From an uncultured Clostridia bacterium (GTDB lineage Bacteria > Bacillota > Clostridia > HGM11514), in NCBI GenBank assembly GCA_934464705.1, contig CAKSKB010000002.1, positions 1 through 64,000 of the forward strand: a stretch of DNA of 64,000 nt, in the 5' to 3' direction. Both the position numbers and the translations under genes were made by a program. The notes below the pieces were generated by a model. It ran no database searches, was not told the DNA's origin, and saw only the letters and a list, made by a program, of their open reading frames with translations. Of this stretch, positions 24,377-32,474 are shown in pieces. How positions within the stretch are numbered: the stretch's first letter is position 1; the number at the start of each line of letters is the position of its first letter.

Positions 24377-24405
24377 TTGACTTTTCCGCAGCGGTGGTAT
24401 ATAAT
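24377..24405 (+). promoter_or_regulatory. Promoter of the two-component system
   Basis: TTGACT (24377-24382), 17-bp spacer, TATAAT (24400-24405), about 35 bp before the response regulator start. Confidence 0.8.
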
Positions 24406-24442
24406 AAATGTAATCCAAAACATTTCGGAAAGGATTATCAAA

Positions 24443-25123
24443 ATGAAAATTCTGGTTGCTGATGACGATAAAAATATTTGCGAGCTGATTGGACTTTATC
24501 TCCAAAAAGACGGTTATGAGCCTATATTTGCATATGACGGTGCGGAAGCGGTTGAAAAATTCAAGGAGGTTCAGCCGTCGCTTGTGGTGCTTGATCTTAT
24601 GCTTCCGAAGCTTGACGGTTACGGTGTGTGCCGTGAAATAAGGCAAATCAGCAAGATTCCGATTATTATGCTTACGGCAAGGGGAGAAACCTTTGACAAG
24701 GTCTTGGGCCTTGAAATGGGGGCGGACGACTACATGGTAAAGCCTTTCGACGGCAAAGAGCTTGTTGCGAGAATCAAAGCCGTTATGAGAAGATACGAGC
24801 CGGCGGCGGTTTCCGCCAAGGAAGCGGTTTTTCCCGGACTTTCGGTAAGCCTTGACACCTACGAACTGAAGGTTGACGGCAAAACCGTCGAAATGCCGCC
24901 GAAAGAACTTGAACTGCTCTACTTCCTCTGTTCGCACCCGAATCAGGTATTCACAAGAGATCAGCTTCTGGACAAGGTGTGGGGATTCGATTATGTCGGT
25001 GAGACGAGAACGGTCGATGTACACATAAAAAGAGTGCGCGAAAAAATCGGCAGCGGCTCTAACTGGGAACTTAAAACAATTTACAGCGTCGGCTATAAAT
25101 TCGAGGTAAAGTCAAATGCCTAA
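24443..25123 (+). CDS. OmpR/PhoB-family response regulator
   Basis: A 226-residue DNA-binding regulator. The receiver domain holds the acidic cluster DDD at 7-9, the phosphorylated D51 in VVLDLMLPKLDG, T78 in MLTAR and K100 in MVKPF. The C-terminal winged helix includes LELLYFLCSHPNQVFTRDQL and the recognition-helix region RTVDVHIKRVREKIG. ATG 24443 follows AAAGGA; the longer upstream frame overlaps the promoter. It overlaps the kinase gene by 8 bp. The signal and targets are not evident from the neighbours. Confidence 0.92.
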   Translation: MKILVADDDKNICELIGLYLQKDGYEPIFAYDGAEAVEKFKEVQPSLVVLDLMLPKLDGYGVCREIRQISKIPIIMLTARGETFDKVLGLEMGADDYMVKPFDGKELVARIKAVMRRYEPAAVSAKEAVFPGLSVSLDTYELKVDGKTVEMPPKELELLYFLCSHPNQVFTRDQLLDKVWGFDYVGETRTVDVHIKRVREKIGSGSNWELKTIYSVGYKFEVKSNA

Positions 25124-26531
25124 GTCTGTTTTTTCAAAAATATATCTTTCCGGCGTAATCATTTTAATAATAACTTTCCTCACAACCGGCTGGCTCATGA
25201 TTAACACTCTGACCTCATACGTTACAAAAAACGAGGAAAATTCGGCTCTTTCGTCCGCACAGGAAATTGCGGATCTGGTCAAGTACCGTTCGTCCGAAAA
25301 TAACGAACTTTTCAACAGAATTATACAGTCCTATGCAAACCGCCTTGACGCAACCGTTTTTGTATGCAATTCAAAAGGTATGGTTCTGCTTTCTTCCGGT
25401 GCGGTTTCCGGCAGGCTCAACGAATATCTTCCGGCGGGATATCTGCTTTCGGAAAAGCAGTATAAAAGGGTGGTAAACGGTGAAACAATCAACGAAAACG
25501 GAAGCTTTGACGGGTATTTTTCACAAAGCGTAGCAACGGCTGCGGTTCCGCTTGTAATTGACGGACAGACAGTCGGCGGCGTATTCGTGTGCAGGGCGCT
25601 TCCGGATGCCAACAAACTTATCGGGAACGCAAAACAATACTTTTTCCTGTCTATTCTTGCGCTGCTGCTTGTTTCGTCATTTATAATGTATCTTACCGCA
25701 AAAAAGATAACAAAGCCGATAAAACGCATGAAAAAAGCGGCAAAGGCTTTTTCTGCCGGATGTTTTGACGAGAGAATCGGCATAACGGGCAGCGGCGAAA
25801 TAGCGGAGCTTGCCGCAGAGTTTGACGCAATGGCGGACAGTCTTGAAAATCTGGAAAACAACAGAAGAATGTTTGTCGCCGATGTTTCACATGAATTAAG
25901 AACGCCTATGACAACGATTTCGGGATTCATCGAGGGTATGCTCGACGGGACGATTCCTTCCGAAAGCCGTGACAAGTACCTCAAAATCGTACTTGACGAA
26001 TCAAAGCGGCTGACGCGGCTTGTGAATGACCTTCTTTATGCCGAAAAATACCGCAGAAACGAAATAACTCTCACAAAAGAAATTTTTGATATCAACGAAC
26101 TTGTGCGCCTTGCTCTTATCAGCTTTGAGCAGAGAATTACGGATAAAAACATACACGCCGAGGCGGACTTCCTGCATGAATCCGAGGAGGTCAACGCCGA
26201 CCGCGACAGTATTCAGAGGGTTATCACAAATCTTGTTGATAATGCGATAAAGTTTACCGAAAACGGCGGAACGGTCAGGGTTTCAACATCAAGAAGCGGC
26301 GATTTTACGGAGGTTTCCGTTTTTAACTCCGGGAGCTTTATTTCGCTCGAGGACAGAAAAAAGATTTTTGACCGTTTTTACAAAACCGACAAATCAAGAG
26401 GTATTGACAAAAACGGCGTGGGCTTAGGGCTTCACATTGTAAAAAGTATTCTGTCGGAGCACGGCGGGACTATTTCGGTTGACAGTGACGGCAGCGGTAC
26501 AACATTTACATTTAAAATTAAAAGGACTTGA
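25116..26531 (+). CDS. Sensor histidine kinase
   Basis: A 471-residue membrane kinase, partner of the preceding regulator. Transmembrane helices at about 10-30 and 174-194 flank an extracytoplasmic sensor domain of about 140 residues. Then come a HAMP linker (about 195-247), a HisKA domain with phospho-accepting H259 in VSHELRTP, and the ATPase domain with N-box NLVDNAIKFT, G1 GVGLGLHIVK and a GSGTTFTF G2 segment. The overall layout resembles PhoR/ResE kinases. The sensor ligand is unknown. A terminator follows immediately. Confidence 0.92.
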   Translation: MPKSVFSKIYLSGVIILIITFLTTGWLMINTLTSYVTKNEENSALSSAQEIADLVKYRSSENNELFNRIIQSYANRLDATVFVCNSKGMVLLSSGAVSGRLNEYLPAGYLLSEKQYKRVVNGETINENGSFDGYFSQSVATAAVPLVIDGQTVGGVFVCRALPDANKLIGNAKQYFFLSILALLLVSSFIMYLTAKKITKPIKRMKKAAKAFSAGCFDERIGITGSGEIAELAAEFDAMADSLENLENNRRMFVADVSHELRTPMTTISGFIEGMLDGTIPSESRDKYLKIVLDESKRLTRLVNDLLYAEKYRRNEITLTKEIFDINELVRLALISFEQRITDKNIHAEADFLHESEEVNADRDSIQRVITNLVDNAIKFTENGGTVRVSTSRSGDFTEVSVFNSGSFISLEDRKKIFDRFYKTDKSRGIDKNGVGLGLHIVKSILSEHGGTISVDSDGSGTTFTFKIKRT

Positions 26532-26553
26532 CTGAAAGCCAAGTCCTCTTTTG
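26520..26553. terminator. Bidirectional terminator
   Basis: AGGACTTG (26523-26530) pairs with CAAGTCCT (26540-26547), with A-rich and CTTTT flanks. It lies between the convergent kinase and TIM44-like genes. Confidence 0.85.
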
Positions 26554-26557
26554 TATC

Positions 26558-27472
26558 TTATTTGCCGGTTCTCTGCGATATGCCCTTAATGGAATTGATT
26601 ACAAACTCGTCATTTTCGGTTGTAATTATACTGCCGCAGTACGGGCAGCGAGCTGTTTTATTGATTTCAACCGGTGCGCCGCAGTTGGGGCAGTTGACTG
26701 CCTTTGTTCCTGTGCCGTGAGCAGTCTTTTTGCCTGTCGGACGGGTGAGTTCCCATTCGTAGGTCATGAATTTCTCGGCTGTCTTGCTGCCGGAAACAAC
26801 ATTGCCCGTTTTGTCATCAAGCGTATAGTCAATAATTCTCGTCTTGATTTCCGCATAAATCTTATCTTCGGTTTCGCTCTGTGTGAAGCCCTCAAGTTCA
26901 ACCGAAAGCACTGCAATCCGCTCAATATGGTTGGTCTGCTTTGCGTCAATTATACCCTTAAGCTGCATTTCCATCTGAGAATAGAAGGAATCCGTGAAGA
27001 ACGGACGCAGTTCTTCAATATTCTTATTCTGCCAGCACTGCTGCATACGAACATAAAGATTTGAAAGTTTTTCCTTCATTTCCGCTTCCGAGAAGCCCTC
27101 GTCAATTGCAGTATATTCGCTTATGGGCTTGAGGTTTGCGGGTCTTGAAACCGTATGACGAACCGGTGCCGAGCCACTGTTTTTGCCTTTCTTTGCGCCG
27201 GATATGGCTATTATCACAACAATAATAACAATCACAAATACTGTTGTTCCGAGCGAGCCGCCGCCATCGCTTTCGTCATCGCCCGAAAAGTAATCAATCG
27301 AAAGGCCGGAACTGTCGTAATCACTGCTGCTACTGCTGTAGTCGCTGCCACCTCCGCCGTAATCCGAATTGCCGGAATAACTTCCGAAATCAGCCTTTGA
27401 TGACAGGGTTACCGCCAGCATACATACGCACAGCACGGCGAAAACCGCTATCTTATGTAACCGTTTTTTCAT
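26558..27472 (-). CDS. TIM44-like domain membrane protein with zinc ribbon
   Basis: A 304-residue exported or membrane-anchored protein. A signal sequence (residues 1-28) is followed by a glycine/serine/aspartate-rich region (GGGGSDYSSSSSDY) and a transmembrane helix at about residues 77-93 (TTVFVIVIIVVIIAI). Residues about 125-250 resemble the Tim44/TIM44-like fold (LYVRMQQCWQNKN, FTDSFYSQMEMQL). The C-terminus carries a double CxxC zinc ribbon (CPNCGAP, CPYCGS). The family is widespread in Clostridia, with unknown function; a chaperone-like role is only suggested by the fold name. Confidence 0.8.
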   Translation of the reverse strand: MKKRLHKIAVFAVLCVCMLAVTLSSKADFGSYSGNSDYGGGGSDYSSSSSDYDSSGLSIDYFSGDDESDGGGSLGTTVFVIVIIVVIIAISGAKKGKNSGSAPVRHTVSRPANLKPISEYTAIDEGFSEAEMKEKLSNLYVRMQQCWQNKNIEELRPFFTDSFYSQMEMQLKGIIDAKQTNHIERIAVLSVELEGFTQSETEDKIYAEIKTRIIDYTLDDKTGNVVSGSKTAEKFMTYEWELTRPTGKKTAHGTGTKAVNCPNCGAPVEINKTARCPYCGSIITTENDEFVINSIKGISQRTGK

Positions 27473-27567
27473 TTCTGATGCTCCTCATTATGTTATTTGC
27501 ACCTATTATAACATATTCCGCACCGGATTTCAATATAATTAAAAAAATTGACGGATTTTATTTTAAA

Positions 27568-27606
27568 ATGTAAAATCCCCCGTGCAAGGTTTTTGCACAG
27601 GGGGTT
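27568..27606 (-). terminator. Terminator of the DUF1540 gene
   Basis: On the minus strand CCCCCTGTGCAA pairs with TTGCACGGGGG, followed by ATTTTA. Confidence 0.8.
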
Positions 27607-27612
27607 GGAGAA

Positions 27613-27942
27613 TTATTTGCACTGGTACGAGTCGCAGCAGGTATTTGCCGAACAGGTACATTCGTTGTTGCTGCAGTGGCAGGTCTGAACCTCAATTGCA
27701 GAGAGGTCGCACTTTTTGTGGTCGTTAAACAGGCAGTGCTCTGCATCGCATCTTATGGAGGTTCCGTCATAAGTCGGTGTTGAAACATCGTCTGTAATGC
27801 CGTTGGATTCCATAAATGTTTCGCAGCAGGTGCCGTCTACGGTCTTTGCGCTTTCGCCGCCGATATGAACATCGCCGGTTGCGCATCTGCCGTCAAGGTT
27901 AAACTTGCAGTCATAAACCGAGCAGTCAATTGTTGCTTTCAT
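27613..27942 (-). CDS. DUF1540 double-domain cysteine-rich protein
   Basis: A 109-residue cytoplasmic protein with two DUF1540 modules, each of the pattern C-x3-C-x5-6-C followed by a late cysteine pair: ATIDCSVYDCKFN near the start and SIRCDAEHCLFN in the middle. Fifteen or more cysteines suggest bound metal. ATG 27942 has AGGAGT 8 bp upstream, while a TTG two codons earlier is too close. The family is typical of spore-forming Firmicutes and uncharacterised. Confidence 0.85.
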   Translation of the reverse strand: MKATIDCSVYDCKFNLDGRCATGDVHIGGESAKTVDGTCCETFMESNGITDDVSTPTYDGTSIRCDAEHCLFNDHKKCDLSAIEVQTCHCSNNECTCSANTCCDSYQCK

Positions 27943-28005
27943 ACTCAAACACTCCTTTGATTTTTTATTTCATAGAGTATTATTGACCGTTTTTGATTAA
28001 AATAT

Positions 28006-28986
28006 TTATGCAAGAATTGCTTTTGCAATAAATTTTTCGAGTGTTATTTGGGGTTTCCTCATTGCGCTTGACTTAAGTTCAAGGTCACATTCACACGCAA
28101 GTTTAATTATTTTCGATAGGCTGCTGCGGCTGATTTTTGTGTTTGAACAAAGCTTAATCGGGTACGGCTTCATGCCCAGTTTCTGCGGTGTGCGGTTTTG
28201 GGGCGAAGCGGATTTGACCTTATAAATATCAGTCATTCTTTTTCCGATAAGCGCACAGATCGCAATCGGTTCTTCGCGCAGTGTTTCAAGTTCTCGCAGA
28301 ATTTGGTATGCCTTGGCGGAATTTTTCGCCAGTATTGCGTCCGAAAGTTCAAAAATTCGGTTTTCAACAGATTTTGTCACAATCGTGTCTATTTCATCAT
28401 GCGAAATTACTTCGTTTGCCGAAAACGAACACAGTTTTTTGACTTCGTTTTCTATGACTTCCATCGAGCTGCCGGTACAGTTCAACAAAAACTCAATATT
28501 GGAAACAGTCATCTTTTTGCCGAGCTTATTCACCATTATATTGACCCACGATTTTAACTGTGCGTCCGTCATATATGAAAATTCAACCGCTGCGCCGTTT
28601 TTTTCGACCGCCGAAAGCAGTTTTTTCTGTTTTTTATCTATGTTCTTCTCTCTGAAAATTACGGTTGCATAATCGGGAATTTCAGAAAGTTCCGAAATCA
28701 AAAAATCCTTTGCGGCGCCCGGCTTTTCAAAAATCCCGGTGCGATTGTAAACTATCAGCTTCCTTTCGGCGAACGCCGGCAGTGTGTTTATTGCATCTGT
28801 AAACCCTTTTTCGTCAAATTCATCGAACATCGCAAAATTCAAATCTTCAAGTGATGGGTTATCTATGATTTTTGCCTTTATCTGCGAGATATAGAGCTTG
28901 ACTAAATATTCCTCTTCTCCGTAAAAAAGATAAAGGTTTTTGATGTTGCCGTCCGACACGGTTTTTTTAAGTTCTTTTATATCCAT
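28006..28986 (-). CDS. holA: DNA polymerase III subunit delta
   Basis: A 326-residue clamp-loader subunit that opens the sliding clamp. The N-terminal block NLYLFYGEEEYLV is characteristic. Middle segments ATVIFREKNIDKKQKK and a three-helix C-terminal domain (IFELSDAILAKNSAKAYQ, EEPIAICALIGKRM) follow, as in HolA/YqeN. It has no functional Walker motif, as expected for delta. ATG 28986 follows GGAGGA; the longer frame overlaps the comEC stop region. It directly follows comEC, the usual pairing in Firmicutes. Confidence 0.92.
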   Translation of the reverse strand: MDIKELKKTVSDGNIKNLYLFYGEEEYLVKLYISQIKAKIIDNPSLEDLNFAMFDEFDEKGFTDAINTLPAFAERKLIVYNRTGIFEKPGAAKDFLISELSEIPDYATVIFREKNIDKKQKKLLSAVEKNGAAVEFSYMTDAQLKSWVNIMVNKLGKKMTVSNIEFLLNCTGSSMEVIENEVKKLCSFSANEVISHDEIDTIVTKSVENRIFELSDAILAKNSAKAYQILRELETLREEPIAICALIGKRMTDIYKVKSASPQNRTPQKLGMKPYPIKLCSNTKISRSSLSKIIKLACECDLELKSSAMRKPQITLEKFIAKAILA

Positions 28987-29032
28987 AATGCATTTCCTCC
29001 GAATTTTGAGTGAGTTTCTTCCTATTAATATA

Positions 29033-30988
29033 TCAATCATCGATTTTCATTTTTCGGACACCGTTTTTATCAAAAGTTATATCAACATTTTTGTTTTTGG
29101 CAGACAGCCGGTTTTCGGTATCAAATACCGTGGACAGAGTGGAGGTCGCAAATTCATATGCCGCCTGGCACGGTTCGTCCTCCGTAAACATATCTGCAAA
29201 CGCAGCAACGGTTTTATCGCCGGAAACTATGATTCCGGTTTTGTTTTCCGAAAGTTTGATTCCGCCGCCCAAATCGGTTTCGCATTTTTGTGGAAAATCC
29301 GGGTCATATTCAATGCGGAGGTCTTTTTTGAAGTGCACTGCGTTTTCGGGGTTTCCGAGAAAATAAACCTCATTAATTTTCTTTATGCCCTTTCCGTCAA
29401 GGTACGCACGGATATTTTCGATGTCGTAATTGCTTCCTTTATCGATGCCGCACTCCGCAATCATGACGGACTTTTCCGGAGCTTTAACAACCGCAGCCTT
29501 TGTTTTGTCAGCGGCAACGAGGTATATATGGCTGTAATTCATGTTATTGTAAAGATTTATTCCGCTTGCGGAAAGGAATATCAGGGCAATCAGCCCGAAC
29601 AGGATTTTCATGCGTTTTCCAAACATGAAAAACAGGAAAACCGGTACTGCCGAAAGAACAAGCAGCGGGTCGGCGGCACCTGTTTCGGATATGATATTCG
29701 GAAGCCTCGATATCTGCTCGGCCGCGCCGAGGTAAATATCCGCAGCTGCATTGAGAACCGGAGCAACAAAAGGCAATACGCATGCGGAAATCAAAAGAAC
29801 AACCAATACCGGAAACACCGGAACAAATATAAGGTTGGTCAGAAACGATATGTAAGAAAATTCACCGCAGTAATAAATGTTTGCCGGAATAATAGCGGTT
29901 TGAGCGGCAAGCATAACGGATATACACGGGTGGGGACTATTGAAATGTTTTATAAAAAATTCTTCGATTATCGGGGAAAGAAGGACAATTCCGGCGGTTG
30001 CCGTGAACGACAGTATGCAGCCGGCGTCAAAAACAGAGTACGGTCTGAAAACAAGTATCACAAAAGCGGCAATGCTCATTGATGTTACCGAGTCATTGTC
30101 GGCTCTTACAATATCGGACCACAAAAGAATTATTCCCATGACCGCCGCGCGTGTGACGGACGGCGAGCTGTTCATAAACGGTATTGCTGCGAGAAGAAAC
30201 AGGGTGCATATAATTGCTTTCGGCAGCCGTTTTATTCTGAATATTCCGAGAATTGACGAAAGAATACCGAGTATTATCGAGATGTGCAAACCCGAAACCG
30301 CAAGAAGATGGGAGATTCCGAGTTTTCTGAACGAATCTTTTGTATGCGATGAGAGAGATGTCTTATCGCCCGTCAGAATCGCCGCAAATACTCCGTAGTT
30401 TTTAAAAGAACTGATTTTTTTTGTGCGGTCAAGAACCTTTTGTCTGAAAAGTGCGATTTTTCCGGTAATTTTCGGTACGGAACTGCCGGTTTTGCTGCCC
30501 TCGCCGTACTGATATGCCGTGAAAAATACACCTCGGTTTATAAGATAGGTTTTATAATCAAACGAATTTCTTTTTGAAAAGTTTTTAACCGCATTAAAGC
30601 TTGCGGAGGCATCTGCCGTGTCAAAAAGGGCGTAATCGCTGTCTTTTGAATAAAGATAGCCTTCGGTTTTAAACCCTTCTCCGTTGATTTTATCGGTTTG
30701 GATTTTATATTTCCCGTTCGGGAAAACTTCGGTTACGGTGAAACTTATTTTTACCGTCCGACCGTCAAACTTTTCGGGCTTATCAAGCTTTGTGCGGTTG
30801 AACACGGCACAGGGAATCACCCCTGAAAGCAGCGCCGGAATAAGCAGAAGGTATACCGGCTTTCTGTAAGCAAACAGAGTATAAAGACAGCCGCCGAGCA
30901 TTGCAATCAGCAGCCCTGCGGAAAAATAAAAATATAAAATTATACCGCAAATAAATGCCGAAATCAGCCATACAACGGGTCTTTTCAT
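29033..30988 (-). CDS. comEC: ComEC/Rec2-family DNA uptake channel protein
   Basis: A 651-residue multi-pass membrane protein. The N-terminal helices and OB-fold (DUF4131) region come first. The competence domain contains the conserved FRKLGISHLLAVSGLHISII segment. The last about 160 residues occupy the place of the metallo-beta-lactamase domain but lack the HxHxDH metal motif, so this domain looks degenerate. ATG 30988 follows GGGGG. ComEC transports single-stranded DNA across the membrane in transformation; no other competence genes are in the window. It is followed after 46 bp by holA. Confidence 0.9.
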   Translation of the reverse strand: MKRPVVWLISAFICGIILYFYFSAGLLIAMLGGCLYTLFAYRKPVYLLLIPALLSGVIPCAVFNRTKLDKPEKFDGRTVKISFTVTEVFPNGKYKIQTDKINGEGFKTEGYLYSKDSDYALFDTADASASFNAVKNFSKRNSFDYKTYLINRGVFFTAYQYGEGSKTGSSVPKITGKIALFRQKVLDRTKKISSFKNYGVFAAILTGDKTSLSSHTKDSFRKLGISHLLAVSGLHISIILGILSSILGIFRIKRLPKAIICTLFLLAAIPFMNSSPSVTRAAVMGIILLWSDIVRADNDSVTSMSIAAFVILVFRPYSVFDAGCILSFTATAGIVLLSPIIEEFFIKHFNSPHPCISVMLAAQTAIIPANIYYCGEFSYISFLTNLIFVPVFPVLVVLLISACVLPFVAPVLNAAADIYLGAAEQISRLPNIISETGAADPLLVLSAVPVFLFFMFGKRMKILFGLIALIFLSASGINLYNNMNYSHIYLVAADKTKAAVVKAPEKSVMIAECGIDKGSNYDIENIRAYLDGKGIKKINEVYFLGNPENAVHFKKDLRIEYDPDFPQKCETDLGGGIKLSENKTGIIVSGDKTVAAFADMFTEDEPCQAAYEFATSTLSTVFDTENRLSAKNKNVDITFDKNGVRKMKIDD

Positions 30989-31000
30989 AAGTAACCCCCG

Positions 31001-31036
31001 AAAAAACATACAGAGCGGCTTTAAAACCGCTCTGTT
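31001..31036 (-). terminator. Terminator of the NlpC/P60 gene
   Basis: On the minus strand ACAGAGCGGTTT pairs with AAAGCCGCTCTGT (one offset base), followed by ATGTTTTTT. The T run reaches the comEC ribosome binding site region. Confidence 0.8.
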
Positions 31037-31040
31037 TTAA

Positions 31041-31712
31041 TTATTCCGCAATTCTTCTTGCGCCCACATAGGTGTTTGTGTAATAGTCACCGCTGAGTTC
31101 GCTTATTATAACGCCTGTGGTTTCCTGGGAAGCGTGAATCATTTTTCCGTTTCCTATATATATACCCACATGGTCAATGCCGTATTCCGACGAAGCAAAG
31201 AACAGCAAATCGCCCGGCAAAAGCTCATAGTCCGAAACGGCACGCCCGTTTGCCGCCTGGTCGGCAGCGATTCTGTTTACTTCATAGCCGCAGGAGTTCA
31301 TAACATATTTTACAAATCCCGAGCAGTCGAAGCCGGTTTCCGGAGAGGATGCGCCGTATACATAAGGATAACCGAGATATCCCATCGCAAAGGTTGCGAT
31401 TTTTTCGCCTTCGGAGCTGTTTTGCGGCAGCTCTTCATACATCTGCGGTTTTGTGATTATGTAATTTTCGTGAATCCAGCCTTCGATTCCTCCGCAAGAG
31501 ATTTTGTACCACCCGGAGGAGATATATCCTATAACATTGACAGGCGTGCCGTAGCCGAGCTTCCCGACAACCTCATCGTCCGTCGAGGCATACTGCCTGA
31601 CATTTACAACATCGCCGTCTATAACACCGTAAAATCCTGCGCTTACCGTCATCGAGGAAACAAGCATAATCAGTATGCAAAGCGGCAAAAGCAGTTTTAT
31701 CTTTGTACGCAT
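31041..31712 (-). CDS. Secreted SH3b-NlpC/P60 peptidoglycan hydrolase
   Basis: A 223-residue exported hydrolase. A signal peptide ends near VSA-GF. A bacterial SH3 domain covers residues about 28-85 (VVNVRQYASTDDEVVGKL, GWYKISCGGIEGWIHENYI). The NlpC/P60 domain covers about 100-220, with the catalytic cysteine in FDCSGFVKY, the histidine in IDHVGIYIG and the third polar residue in MIHAS. Such enzymes cut the gamma-D-Glu to diamino acid bond in stem peptides. It is encoded 14 bp after the small conserved gene and probably shares its promoter. Confidence 0.9.
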   Translation of the reverse strand: MRTKIKLLLPLCILIMLVSSMTVSAGFYGVIDGDVVNVRQYASTDDEVVGKLGYGTPVNVIGYISSGWYKISCGGIEGWIHENYIITKPQMYEELPQNSSEGEKIATFAMGYLGYPYVYGASSPETGFDCSGFVKYVMNSCGYEVNRIAADQAANGRAVSDYELLPGDLLFFASSEYGIDHVGIYIGNGKMIHASQETTGVIISELSGDYYTNTYVGARRIAE

Positions 31713-31726
31713 ATGTGCCCTCCCTG

Positions 31727-32032
31727 TTATATTTCGCCGAGTGCGTCCTGCAGCCAGTATTCTCCGAAGTCAAGAGCGTCGTAAATACCTTCGCGGTCAC
31801 TCTGCTTGATGATTTTTTCTTTTCCCTTGCCCTTTGTATCGTTTGTGGAAAGGGCAACATTTACGGAATTGGCAACTTTAAGCCCGCCTATATCTTCGTA
31901 ATCGTTTTCTGTCATTATTATAATAAATTTATCTTCGGGGTTGCCGTAGTAAACTTTATTGCCTGTGCGGAACATCGGCTTTCCTTTATATATAAGGATT
32001 TCCGAACCCTTTTTAGCCGATTTTGTAGCCAT
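31727..32032 (-). CDS. Conserved clostridial protein of unknown function
   Basis: A 101-residue soluble protein with the pattern YKGKPMFRTGNKVYYGNPEDKF near the start and IYDALDFGEYWL at the end. I recall relatives with the same YKGKPxxRxGxxxYYGN and ALDxGxxWL blocks in many Oscillospiraceae genomes, with no function assigned. It starts at ATG 32032 after GGAGG and has its own consensus promoter at 32065-32093. Confidence 0.75.
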   Translation of the reverse strand: MATKSAKKGSEILIYKGKPMFRTGNKVYYGNPEDKFIIIMTENDYEDIGGLKVANSVNVALSTNDTKGKGKEKIIKQSDREGIYDALDFGEYWLQDALGEI

Positions 32033-32064
32033 ATAAAAACCTCCTTCAATATTAAATCTATACT

Positions 32065-32093
32065 ATTATAACACAAAACGGCAAAATAGTAAA
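32065..32093 (-). promoter_or_regulatory. Promoter of the small conserved gene and NlpC/P60 gene
   Basis: Minus-strand TTTACT (32088-32093), 17-bp spacer, TATAAT (32065-32070). Confidence 0.75.
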
Positions 32094-32157
32094 GACTTTT
32101 TTTGATTAAAATAATTTTATAGATTTTTTACATATTTATTTAAAATTAAAATAACTC

Positions 32158-32187
32158 TTGCATTTTGCGGCAAAAGTGTGCTATAAT
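32158..32187 (+). promoter_or_regulatory. Distal promoter of the major SLH protein
   Basis: TTGCAT (32158-32163), 18-bp spacer, TATAAT (32182-32187). Transcripts would begin at a hairpin, AACCGATG paired with CATCGGTT (32195-32217). Confidence 0.65.
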
Positions 32188-32194
32188 AGTAATG

Positions 32195-32217
32195 AACCGA
32201 TGGAAAATGCATCGGTT
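32195..32217 (+). promoter_or_regulatory. 5'-terminal stem-loop of the SLH leader
   Basis: AACCGATG and CATCGGTT pair around a 7-nt loop, positioned at the predicted 5' end of the distal transcript. Such terminal stems protect abundant S-layer mRNAs from decay. Confidence 0.5.
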
Positions 32218-32298
32218 TTGCAGAATTTTCTGTCGGTTTTAGCTTGTGGCGGAAGTGTATGCGTTAGTTTACAGTTATGTTACAAGTTAAAAATACCA

Positions 32299-32327
32299 TT
32301 GACTTTTAAAAAATTCAATGGTATAAT
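32299..32327 (+). promoter_or_regulatory. Proximal promoter of the major SLH protein
   Basis: TTGACT (32299-32304), 17-bp spacer, TATAAT (32322-32327). It leaves an untranslated leader of about 140 nt before AAGGAGG. Confidence 0.8.
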
Positions 32328-32474
32328 CAAAACAGACGATGGTGCAAGAAGGCAAAAAAGCAGCGAATGGCAAGTTTGCTGCGAAGGCAAGTTTAACGGT
32401 ATAACGAAAGAGGTATCGTTGGACTCAGGCTACTCTTTCAAAAATCTACTTTTAACACAAGGAGGATTTGAGAC

